64,000 nt of DNA from a virus. The stretch's first letter is position 1. Every line of letters starts with the position of its first letter. Made by a program: the position numbers and the translations under genes. The DNA lies in IMG/VR virus record IMGVR_UViG_3300044712_000815, positions 62,001 to 126,000 of that record, one strand, 5' to 3'. The notes under the pieces are model-generated. The model saw only the letters and a list, made by a program, of their open reading frames with translations, did not search any database and was not told the DNA's origin. This document shows positions 1 through 7,273 of the stretch, piece by piece.

Positions 1-5
1 ATAAT

Positions 6-365
6 CTAATTGTAGTTGTAGTAATTTTCTTTATTTAATTTTAGTATTTTTATTAGAAATTGAATAGTTTTTTCATAGAGTTCATCTTTATTCTCAGATT
101 TTTTAAAAAAATCATTGAATTCTAATACTAACCTATCATATTGCTGAAATGTTAAATCAGTATTTCCAAATAATTTATAAAGTAAAATTTGATATGTGAT
201 CAATGCAAAATATCTCCCATCATAATTTTTTTGAAAATCAATTGCAATATCATCAATACTCGGATAAATTGGTGAAAAATATTTAGACCATAGTGTTATT
301 GTGGTTTTTTCACCTTCAACAATACTATTGTATTTTTCGAAATTAGGAACTACTAAGTGACCCAT
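6..365 (-). CDS. Hypothetical protein, 119 aa
   Basis: I do not recognise this protein. It is soluble-looking, with aromatic residues throughout and no signal peptide, membrane segment or metal-binding cysteines. It is transcribed away from the portal gene and is preceded on its own strand by a good host-type promoter and a conserved leader, so it is probably expressed early. The ATG follows the leader directly. The coding call is likely because of that promoter. Confidence 0.65.
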   Translation of the reverse strand: MGHLVVPNFEKYNSIVEGEKTTITLWSKYFSPIYPSIDDIAIDFQKNYDGRYFALITYQILLYKLFGNTDLTFQQYDRLVLEFNDFFKKSENKDELYEKTIQFLIKILKLNKENYYNYN

Positions 366-389
366 AAATTGTTGTTTTAAATTATGCTA

Positions 390-419
390 CAAATATACGA
401 ATTTTTATTGAAATAACAA
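390..419 (-). promoter_or_regulatory. Host-type (Bacteroidota) early promoter
   Basis: Read on the minus strand, a TTG box is followed after 19 nt by TATATTTG, matching the Bacteroidota primary sigma consensus TTG-N19ish-TAnnTTTG. The bases after the -7 box (GTAGCATAATT, then AAAACAAC) recur almost exactly before the gene at 55308, so promoter and leader appear to be a conserved unit. Confidence 0.75.
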
Positions 420-484
420 TGAAATAATAAATAAAATAAAGGAAACCAAATCTTTTAATATATATGAAAAAATAATATTTAAAA

Positions 485-2242
485 ATGGCAACATATAATC
501 GCTATAATCAACCAAATTCAATGTATGAATTTGGAAAAGGTAATACTGGAAAAAGTTTTGGTAACAAATTATTAAGAAGGTTAAGTAATTTTGGTATGGA
601 TGATCAGGAAATGGTAGTTAAAAATAGTCAAGCTGTTGGTGCATTTCAAGATACTAGTAACTTACTATATGAACCAGGCACAAATATGTATGATTTATTT
701 ACTAAAAAAGTAATATCTAAAATATTAGAAAAAAAATCAATTGCATATTTAGATCGAAGATATCTAGATAAAAGAAAAATTTTACATCAATATGCAATTA
801 AAGAAGAAATTAAAGATTATATAACAAGGATATCAGAAGAAGCTATTAACTATGATGATGATAATTATTTTTGTAGTGTTACAGATTTACCTGAAATGTA
901 TGATCAATCAATTAGGATAAAATATCAAGAAAATTTTAAGAAAATTTATAATTCTTTCGGTTTTAATGATGGTCTTACTGCATGGAATTATATGAAAACA
1001 TTTTTGATAGATGGGTTTTTGGCATATGAACTTGTTTATGATGATGATCAAAAAAATATTATTGATCTTAATTTATTGGATCCATTAACATTAATTGTTG
1101 CTGCTGAACCGGGAACTGGAACTGTAGTTTGGATTCAAAATCCAGATTTACCACAATTAAGAAGGGTTTTATTAGATGCAAATATTGTTTACATATCATA
1201 TTCGAATAATTTGGACTATGATGAAACAAGTTATGTTGAAGGTCTTATTAAACCATATAACCAACTTAAATTATTAGAATTTACAAAGTTGATGTATAAT
1301 TTAAATCAAGCATCAATTTATAAAAAATTTATTATACCTGTTGATGGATTAACACGACAACAAGGTGAACAACAAATCACACAATTGATGAGTGAATATC
1401 ATGAAGACATTGAATGGGATGATAGAACAGGGATACCATATATTAATGGTTCAACAAAAATCCCACATTCAAAAGATATTTGGTTGCCAAAATCAGATAA
1501 TGGTGGATCACCAGAAGTTGAAATTATTCAGCCACAACAAGCTGAGTTAAATGAAGATGTAACATTACAATGGTTTTATAAAGGATTAAAACGTGCATCA
1601 AAAATGCCTTTTTCTAGATTGGATGAAGATCAAGGTGGTGGAAATTTTTATGATGATACTGCATCAATTACTATGGATGAAATCAGATTCAAAACTTTTG
1701 TTAATCGTTTAAGAACATTATTTAAAGAAGTTTTAGTTAAACCGTTGAAAATTCAAATGGTTTTAGATTTTCCTGAATTAGAAAAAGATAAATTATTTGA
1801 TAGTTATATTAAAATTAAATTTAATTCAAATGATTTATTCGAAGAATGGAAATATTTAAATAATTTATCAAAAAGAGCTGAAATAGCATCAACATTATCT
1901 TCTAATTTAGTGGATGCTGATGGAAAACCATACTTGAGTATTGAATTTTTAATCAGAAAAATAATGAAATTTACTGATGAAGATATTGAATTAAATAACA
2001 AATATAAAACAATGAGTGGTGCGGCATCTCCGGGTGCAGGTGCAGGTGGCGGTTTTGGTGGTGGCGGTGGCGGCCTAGGTGGAGCACAAATGGGTGGTGA
2101 AATGCCTGGTGGAGCACAAATGGGTGGTGAAATGCCTGGTGGAGCACAAATGGGTGGTGGAGCACAAGGTGGTGGAGCACAAGGTGGTGGAGCACAAGGT
2201 GGTGGAGCACAAGGTGGTGGAGCACAAGGTGCTGAATTTTAA
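485..2242 (+). CDS. Portal protein, T4 gp20-like
   Basis: Likely the dodecameric portal ring at the packaging vertex, through which terminase pumps DNA and to which the neck attaches. At 585 aa it is somewhat longer than T4 gp20. The middle region carries the gp20-type pattern, including the segment at residues 280-311 (KKFIIPVDGL, then QLMSEYHEDIEWDDRTG) that corresponds to the R-x-F-Y-I-D-V-G...TG block of portal proteins. The last 70 or so residues are an unusual low-complexity tail of Gly, Ala, Gln and Met repeats. It is the first gene of the head module, followed 16 nt later by a small gene that shares the 280-311 segment, then protease and capsid protein, the classic T4 order. The assignment rests on motif and order, not on a search. 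Confidence 0.88.
   Translation: MATYNRYNQPNSMYEFGKGNTGKSFGNKLLRRLSNFGMDDQEMVVKNSQAVGAFQDTSNLLYEPGTNMYDLFTKKVISKILEKKSIAYLDRRYLDKRKILHQYAIKEEIKDYITRISEEAINYDDDNYFCSVTDLPEMYDQSIRIKYQENFKKIYNSFGFNDGLTAWNYMKTFLIDGFLAYELVYDDDQKNIIDLNLLDPLTLIVAAEPGTGTVVWIQNPDLPQLRRVLLDANIVYISYSNNLDYDETSYVEGLIKPYNQLKLLEFTKLMYNLNQASIYKKFIIPVDGLTRQQGEQQITQLMSEYHEDIEWDDRTGIPYINGSTKIPHSKDIWLPKSDNGGSPEVEIIQPQQAELNEDVTLQWFYKGLKRASKMPFSRLDEDQGGGNFYDDTASITMDEIRFKTFVNRLRTLFKEVLVKPLKIQMVLDFPELEKDKLFDSYIKIKFNSNDLFEEWKYLNNLSKRAEIASTLSSNLVDADGKPYLSIEFLIRKIMKFTDEDIELNNKYKTMSGAASPGAGAGGGFGGGGGGLGGAQMGGEMPGGAQMGGEMPGGAQMGGGAQGGGAQGGGAQGGGAQGGGAQGAEF
2078..2229 (+). repeat. In-frame tandem repeats in the portal C-terminus
   Basis: A 30-bp unit (encoding GGAQMGGEMP) occurs twice plus a partial copy, followed by five copies of a 15-bp unit encoding GGAQG. 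The copies are nearly identical at DNA level, so they probably expand and contract by slippage. They give the portal a flexible Gly-rich tail. Confidence 0.9.
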
Positions 2243-2258
2243 AAAATAATTTTAAAAT

Positions 2259-2771
2259 ATGTCATTAGATAGAAGAATAGTATCAATATTATATTACAAT
2301 AATATATTTGATGTAAATAAAGTAGAAGAATTTATTGGAGAAAAGAATAATTTTTATGAAATAAAAATTGGTGGCAAAATAAAAAAACTTGAAATTCCAA
2401 GTAAAGAATATAATCCTGAAAATTATTTCAATGATCTTAATAATGTTACGTTTGAAAAAAGAACTTTTATAATTCCGGTAAGTGATATATCAGAACAAGA
2501 TGCAAAAGAATCAATCAAACAATTAATGAAAGAATATAATGACGATATAGAATTGAATCAATTTGATATTGTTGTTGATGATATTAAAGAAAATAAAAAA
2601 TTAAAAGCAACTGAATCATTTGAAAAAGATTTAAAAAATTCTGAAATTGAAAAGAAAACAATTTTAGAAAAAAGCAAGAAATCAAATCCAAAAATATCTA
2701 GTAAAAAAATTCAAATTGTAGATTCAAAAAAAATTGATGATGATCTTGATGATTTCATAAATATATTATAA
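2259..2771 (+). CDS. Small head-module protein with a portal-derived segment, 170 aa
   Basis: Function unknown. Residues 67-99 (KRTFIIPVSDISEQDAKE, then QLMKEYNDDIEL) closely match residues 280-311 of the portal encoded just upstream, so one segment has probably been duplicated. The rest differs: a short N-terminal region and a Lys/Glu/Asp-rich C-terminal half ending in an acidic tail. Its place between portal and protease is where T4 has the small core proteins gp67 and gp68, so a scaffold-core or portal-binding role is plausible. A strong terminator follows, ending the portal transcript. Confidence 0.75.
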   Translation: MSLDRRIVSILYYNNIFDVNKVEEFIGEKNNFYEIKIGGKIKKLEIPSKEYNPENYFNDLNNVTFEKRTFIIPVSDISEQDAKESIKQLMKEYNDDIELNQFDIVVDDIKENKKLKATESFEKDLKNSEIEKKTILEKSKKSNPKISSKKIQIVDSKKIDDDLDDFINIL

Positions 2772-2775
2772 TAGC

Positions 2776-2806
2776 AAAAAAACCAGTTAATTAACTGGTT
2801 TTTTTA
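2776..2806. terminator. Rho-independent terminator
   Basis: An 8-bp perfect inverted repeat, CCAGTTAA / TTAACTGG, is flanked by a run of A on the left and T on the right, so it can stop transcription from either side. It separates the portal operon from the protease/scaffold gene. Confidence 0.9.
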
Positions 2807-2831
2807 TTTTAAATATCAGATTATTTCAAAA

Positions 2832-2868
2832 GTAGAAAAAAGTGGTATTTTTTTACAAATATATAAAG
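2832..2868 (+). promoter_or_regulatory. Putative phage (late) promoter before protease/scaffold gene
   Basis: The stretch reads TAGAAAAAAGTGGTATTTTT, then a few bases, then AATATATAAA about 20 nt before the start codon. Nearly the same sequence stands before the capsid gene (TAGAAAAAAATGATATTTTT, then AATATATAAA). It does not match the host TAnnTTTG box, so a phage-directed promoter is inferred. Confidence 0.6.
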
Positions 2869-2885
2869 AAAAAATTATAAAAATT

Positions 2886-5234
2886 ATGAAACCAGTCCTT
2901 ATTGTAGAACATTGTATGGATGGTCTAAAATTAAAACCCGTAAATGAATCTCAAGATCCAAAAAAAGGTTATATTTTAAGTGGTACTTTCACCGAATTCA
3001 ATATTAAGAATAGGAACGATCGAGTTTATACTGCTGAAAAATTTTTACCACATCTTGATGAGTTATTGGCTCGTAAGAAACAGATGACCGTTGTTTATGG
3101 GGAATTTGACCACCCAGATGTGTTTGACACTTCATTATCAAGGGTTTCGCACACAATCGAAAACGCATTTTATGTTAAAGAATCAAATTTAGTAAAAGGT
3201 GAAATTAGATTACTCAATACACATTGGGGTAAAGAAGCGAAAGCACTTGTGGATGATGGTTGTCCAATTTTTGTATCATCTAGAGCTGCTGGTATCACAG
3301 AATCTGATGGTACTGTAACTGTTAAAAAACTTTTTACTTATGATGCCGTTGCTGACCCCGGTTTTTCATCAGCTAGAATGGAAGTTAAATCTATAAATGA
3401 AAGTTTAGGATTTAATGAAACCGCAAACTTTAGGATATATGATATATCTGACGAGTCAAAAATAAATGAATTATTTAGTATGAATCCAAATGACTTTGTA
3501 TCAAAAAAACACATGGTCGAGTATTCAAAGTATCTAACAAAGGAAATAGAAGATTTTAAAAGTACAATTAATGAAGCTATTAAAACAAAAAGTAATTATG
3601 ATCCTTCAAAGTTAGACCAAATGTTTACTTACTATGAAACTCTACATGAACAACAAACAAAAGTTGCAAAATATTTAGATTATCTTTCTGAAAAATTGCA
3701 AATTGTTGTAAATGAAAACGTCCAGTTGAAAAAAACAACAACAAAATTAATTGAACACAATGATTATCTTGCAGAAAATCTTGAAAAAGTAGGTAACTAC
3801 ACAGAATATATTGCAGAAAATCTTGACAAATCTATCGAATATGGTAAATATATTGCAGAAACCTTAGACAAAAATATCGACTTTTCTGAATACATTGCTG
3901 AACACGTAGATAAAAATATCAAATATTCAGAATACATTGCTGAAAATCTTGATAAAACAATAGATTATTCAGAATACATTGCTGAAAATCTTGATAAAAC
4001 AATAGATTATTCAGAATACATTGCTGAAAATCTTGATAATTCAATAGTATATGCAGAATATATTGCTGAAAATCTTGATAACAATATTGCATATTCAGAA
4101 TATATCGCTGAACATGTTGACAATAATATTTCATATTCGGAATATATCGCTGAAAATCTTGATGATTCAATGGCTTACACTAATTATATTGCTGAAAGTC
4201 TTGATAAAACAATTGAAAGATCAAAACTTCTTACAGAACAATTAAAAAATGGTAAAGTTCTTGAAAATTTCGATTTTATTAAAGATGAAGATATAAAAGG
4301 TGATGTAGATAAATATTATGAAGATGCAATTCCAACAGCAAATGCAGAAGAAACAGTAGATCAACCAATCACACCAGCAGAAGGTACAGAACCAGCAGAA
4401 GCTCCAGCAGAAGGTGCTCCAGCAGAAGGTGCAGAAGAAGTTCCAGCAGAAGGTGCAGAAGAAGTTCCAGCAGAAGGTGCAGAAGAAGTTCCAGCAGAAC
4501 TACCAACCGAAGAACCAAATGTTCAAGGTGAAGGTGGTGAAATAACTCCAGGTGAAACAGTTGCAATTGGTGATCAAACAGGTGAAGTTCTTGCCACTAA
4601 TCCACAAACAGGTATAATTGTAGTACAATTAGATACACAAGAAGAACCTGTTGAAGTTCAAGAATCAAAAGTTACCAGACTTGGTAGCAAATTAAGACTT
4701 GTCGAAAAGTCATTAAAAGAAAATCTAAATACATTGATCCAAGAAACTAAAAAACGTAAAGCTTCTGAAGATGATCAACCAAATTTCTTAATGTTCTTAA
4801 CTGAAAAACGTAAAGCAGCTTATTATTCATTGTCAAACGAAGACAAAACTAAGGTAAAAATCGCACTAAAAGAAAGCGAAGGAAAATACACTAGTGAAGC
4901 CCAAGTTATCGCAATTATAAATGAAGCTTTATCACCAAAAAGAAAATCATTTGATGAATTATTGCTTGATGCAATGCCATCTGAATTAAAACCTATATGG
5001 GAAAAATTAGATGCAAATGTCCAAGGTCAAATCCTTGCTACATCAAGATTATATAATGCATTGGATTCAGAACAAAAATTTGAAAGTTTTTGGTTAAGTA
5101 GAGACCTCGCACGTTACACAAACGAAAAACCTGCAAAACAATTAATCACTGAAAATCATATCGTAGATGATTCTAAATTAACTGAATCACAGATAGATCG
5201 TTTCAAATCAGTATTTAATAAATTGAATTCTTAA
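2886..5234 (+). CDS. Prohead protease fused to scaffold-like region (gp21-like + core)
   Basis: Residues 1-165 match the T4 gp21 type of prohead serine protease (assemblin-like fold). GEFDHPD gives a candidate catalytic His76, FVSSRAAG gives Ser131/132, and TYDAVADPGF follows. In T4 this protease cuts the core and capsid proteins before DNA packaging. Here the chain continues to 782 aa: a helical linker, about a dozen 14-residue units of the type SEYIAENLDKTIDY (about residues 294-460), an acidic PAEGAEEV repeat region, and a C-terminal helical domain of about 170 residues. Such long acidic and coiled segments are typical of scaffold (gp22-like) proteins, and no separate scaffold gene lies in the module. 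I infer a protease-scaffold fusion. It sits directly upstream of the capsid gene under its own putative promoter. Confidence 0.85.
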   Translation: MKPVLIVEHCMDGLKLKPVNESQDPKKGYILSGTFTEFNIKNRNDRVYTAEKFLPHLDELLARKKQMTVVYGEFDHPDVFDTSLSRVSHTIENAFYVKESNLVKGEIRLLNTHWGKEAKALVDDGCPIFVSSRAAGITESDGTVTVKKLFTYDAVADPGFSSARMEVKSINESLGFNETANFRIYDISDESKINELFSMNPNDFVSKKHMVEYSKYLTKEIEDFKSTINEAIKTKSNYDPSKLDQMFTYYETLHEQQTKVAKYLDYLSEKLQIVVNENVQLKKTTTKLIEHNDYLAENLEKVGNYTEYIAENLDKSIEYGKYIAETLDKNIDFSEYIAEHVDKNIKYSEYIAENLDKTIDYSEYIAENLDKTIDYSEYIAENLDNSIVYAEYIAENLDNNIAYSEYIAEHVDNNISYSEYIAENLDDSMAYTNYIAESLDKTIERSKLLTEQLKNGKVLENFDFIKDEDIKGDVDKYYEDAIPTANAEETVDQPITPAEGTEPAEAPAEGAPAEGAEEVPAEGAEEVPAEGAEEVPAELPTEEPNVQGEGGEITPGETVAIGDQTGEVLATNPQTGIIVVQLDTQEEPVEVQESKVTRLGSKLRLVEKSLKENLNTLIQETKKRKASEDDQPNFLMFLTEKRKAAYYSLSNEDKTKVKIALKESEGKYTSEAQVIAIINEALSPKRKSFDELLLDAMPSELKPIWEKLDANVQGQILATSRLYNALDSEQKFESFWLSRDLARYTNEKPAKQLITENHIVDDSKLTESQIDRFKSVFNKLNS
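3770..4215 (+). repeat. 42-bp in-frame tandem repeats in the scaffold region
   Basis: Eleven or twelve diverged 42-bp units encode 14-residue repeats with the core YIAENLD. Two neighbouring copies (about 3922-4026) are almost identical, which shows recent duplication. The phase is kept throughout, so the repeat is selected at protein level. Confidence 0.9.
4373..4500 (+). repeat. Pro-Ala-Glu tandem repeats
   Basis: Near-identical 24-bp units encoding PAEGAEEV form an acidic, proline-rich spacer in the protease/scaffold protein. The region is low complexity and likely disordered. Confidence 0.8.
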
Positions 5235-5235
5235 A

Positions 5236-5274
5236 AATAGAAAAAAATGATATTTTTTTAAGAATATATAAATA
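5236..5274 (+). promoter_or_regulatory. Putative phage (late) promoter before the capsid gene
   Basis: TAGAAAAAAATGATATTTTT is followed by AATATATAAATA, matching the element before the protease gene in both boxes and in spacing. A leader of about 50 nt follows before the ATG. Confidence 0.6.
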
Positions 5275-5326
5275 CTGTAAAAACTAAAGACATTATGTCT
5301 TTAACAAAAAAAATAAAGAAAAACAA

Positions 5327-7168
5327 ATGAATTTAATAGTAGACAATCAAAAAGCTATCGCAAAATGGAAACCTGTTTTGGAATCTCTAGGTGTTGATGA
5401 TCCTTACAGAATGAAATGGATGGCAGAGTACGCTGAAATGCACTCATTAAATGAAAACGTAGCTTATAGTACACTTGGTAACCTTAATGGTATGGGTGCT
5501 ATTCAAGCTGCACAACCATCAGCAACTCCAGGTTTAGTTTGGGGTGATTATGGTGCTGGTACTCCAGGTGGAATTGGTTCTGGTGATATTGGTCAGAATT
5601 TACTTCCAGTTTCAATGAAAATTGCTGCACAAACTATTGGTTTGGATTTAGTAGCTGTTAAACCAGCTTCATCACCAAAAGTTGATATGTTATTCGTAGA
5701 TTTCAAATATGATAACTTAAATGATAGCACATTGAAAGACGAAAGACCAATTATGTTCCAATTGAACTTATCAGGTGGTCTTACAACTTTGAACACAGCT
5801 TTAAAAGCAGCTATGGCAACTAAATTAGATGCTAATTCACAACCAGTAAGAGAAAAAATCGGTGGTTTAACTAATCCTATTTTTGTACACTTATCAGGTG
5901 GTACTTTAACAGTAAACAATACAACAGCTAACGTTGGTGCAACTAGTACATTGGCAGCTTATTTCTTAAAAGGTGCTCCTGTTACTGCTCCAATTATTCA
6001 AGGATTTGATCCAACATTGACCAATTATCCAGCTAATGGTACAAGCCCAGCAAAAGAAGGTTGGTTAGAATTTTTAGGATGGTCAAGAATTAATGGTTAT
6101 CCAATGTTTAGATGTTTCCGTCAATTTAACACAGGTGCAAATAACGCAGGTTTCGGTTTTGTTGATGATAGAAATACTTTCCCAACAGCAGCATATCCAA
6201 TCGTAGATATGTTAAACTCTAGTGTATCAATGCAAATTGCTACAACAGCAGCAGTTGTAACCGAAGTACCTTTAACAGGTGCAACTATTCAATTGGTTTC
6301 ATTGCTTGAAGATCATATTCCTGGTTTTTCAGCAGGTTGGTACTTAAACAAACCTATGACAAGAGATGAAGATGAAAGAACTTATCCAAACGTAATTGGA
6401 CCAGACATTTTCACAAAAACAATCCAAGTTGGTGATGTTGAAATTAGTTCAAGCTTAAAACGTACTCAAATTGAAGATATTAAAGCTGCAACAGGTATGG
6501 ATATCGTTCAAAAACTTGAATCAGTTCTTGTAAATGAACTTACTCAAACTATTAGCAAACAAATTATTTCTAAAGTAACTGAAATGGCTGACAAAAACCG
6601 TACAGCATGGACAACACCAAAAGACACTTTAGGTAATCCTAAATTTGACTTTAACGTTGATACATATTTAGCAGTTGGTGCAGCTACCCCAGGTGGTGAA
6701 ACTACTCATAGTATTCAAAGAAAATTGATTGCAAAAATCAATAACGCTTCTAACTTCATCGCAACTGAAGGTCGTGTTGGACCAGCTCAATACCTTGTAA
6801 CCAATGGTAATTTAGCATCAGTTATTCAAGATGTTGCTGGTTATACCCTTAACCCAGTAAAAGCTAACTTAAACGCTAATGGTCAATTATTCCCTATGGG
6901 TAATGTTGGTAATATTAGTATTTATGTTGACCCTTACCAAAGATGGGATGACAACAGAATCTTCTTAGGTCGTAAAAATAGTGTTGAACAACCAGGTTTG
7001 GTATTCGTACCTTATTTGATGGCACAGTCAATTCAACTTATTTCAGAAGCAACTTGGGCTCCAAGAATGTTGATTAGAAGCCGTTATGCAGTTGCAGACA
7101 TTGGATTCTTTCCTTGGAAACAATTTATGACTATAGTTGTTACAGACAGCGCAGGTGTACTTATCTAA
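5327..7168 (+). CDS. Major capsid protein, T4 gp23-like
   Basis: Forms the head shell (HK97 fold). At 613 aa it is somewhat longer than T4 gp23 (521 aa). The N-terminal region contains GGIGSGDIGQNLLPVSM followed by a segment ending in KVDMLFVDFKY, the pattern gp23-type proteins show at the start of the mature chain. The C-terminus contains AVADIGFFPWKQFMTIV. The first 60 or so residues probably form the piece removed by the prohead protease. The gene has its own upstream element and a strong terminator, as expected for a highly expressed late gene. Its codon use is visibly less A/T-biased than its neighbours, which also fits high expression. Confidence 0.92.
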   Translation: MNLIVDNQKAIAKWKPVLESLGVDDPYRMKWMAEYAEMHSLNENVAYSTLGNLNGMGAIQAAQPSATPGLVWGDYGAGTPGGIGSGDIGQNLLPVSMKIAAQTIGLDLVAVKPASSPKVDMLFVDFKYDNLNDSTLKDERPIMFQLNLSGGLTTLNTALKAAMATKLDANSQPVREKIGGLTNPIFVHLSGGTLTVNNTTANVGATSTLAAYFLKGAPVTAPIIQGFDPTLTNYPANGTSPAKEGWLEFLGWSRINGYPMFRCFRQFNTGANNAGFGFVDDRNTFPTAAYPIVDMLNSSVSMQIATTAAVVTEVPLTGATIQLVSLLEDHIPGFSAGWYLNKPMTRDEDERTYPNVIGPDIFTKTIQVGDVEISSSLKRTQIEDIKAATGMDIVQKLESVLVNELTQTISKQIISKVTEMADKNRTAWTTPKDTLGNPKFDFNVDTYLAVGAATPGGETTHSIQRKLIAKINNASNFIATEGRVGPAQYLVTNGNLASVIQDVAGYTLNPVKANLNANGQLFPMGNVGNISIYVDPYQRWDDNRIFLGRKNSVEQPGLVFVPYLMAQSIQLISEATWAPRMLIRSRYAVADIGFFPWKQFMTIVVTDSAGVLI

Positions 7169-7188
7169 TTGATAATCACAATACTTTT

Positions 7189-7220
7189 AAAAAAGAAGGA
7201 ATTTATTCCTTCTTTTTTTT
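7189..7220. terminator. Rho-independent terminator after the capsid gene
   Basis: AAGAAGGAAT / ATTCCTTCTT form a stem with flanking A and T runs. It isolates the capsid transcript from the mobile endonuclease gene that follows. Confidence 0.9.
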
Positions 7221-7273
7221 TGTTTATTGATATTAATATAAACTTTTGCGCTATTAAAATTTATATATAGTAT

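Noticed and set aside
1971-2225. Minus-strand reading frame of His/Leu repeats opposite the portal tail
   Set aside because: It is the mirror of the Gly-rich repeat; composition is an artefact of the repeat on the other strand.
3770-4215. Regularly spaced repeats that could suggest a CRISPR array
   Set aside because: The 42-bp units are contiguous, in frame and encode a clear heptad-like protein repeat with no spacers.
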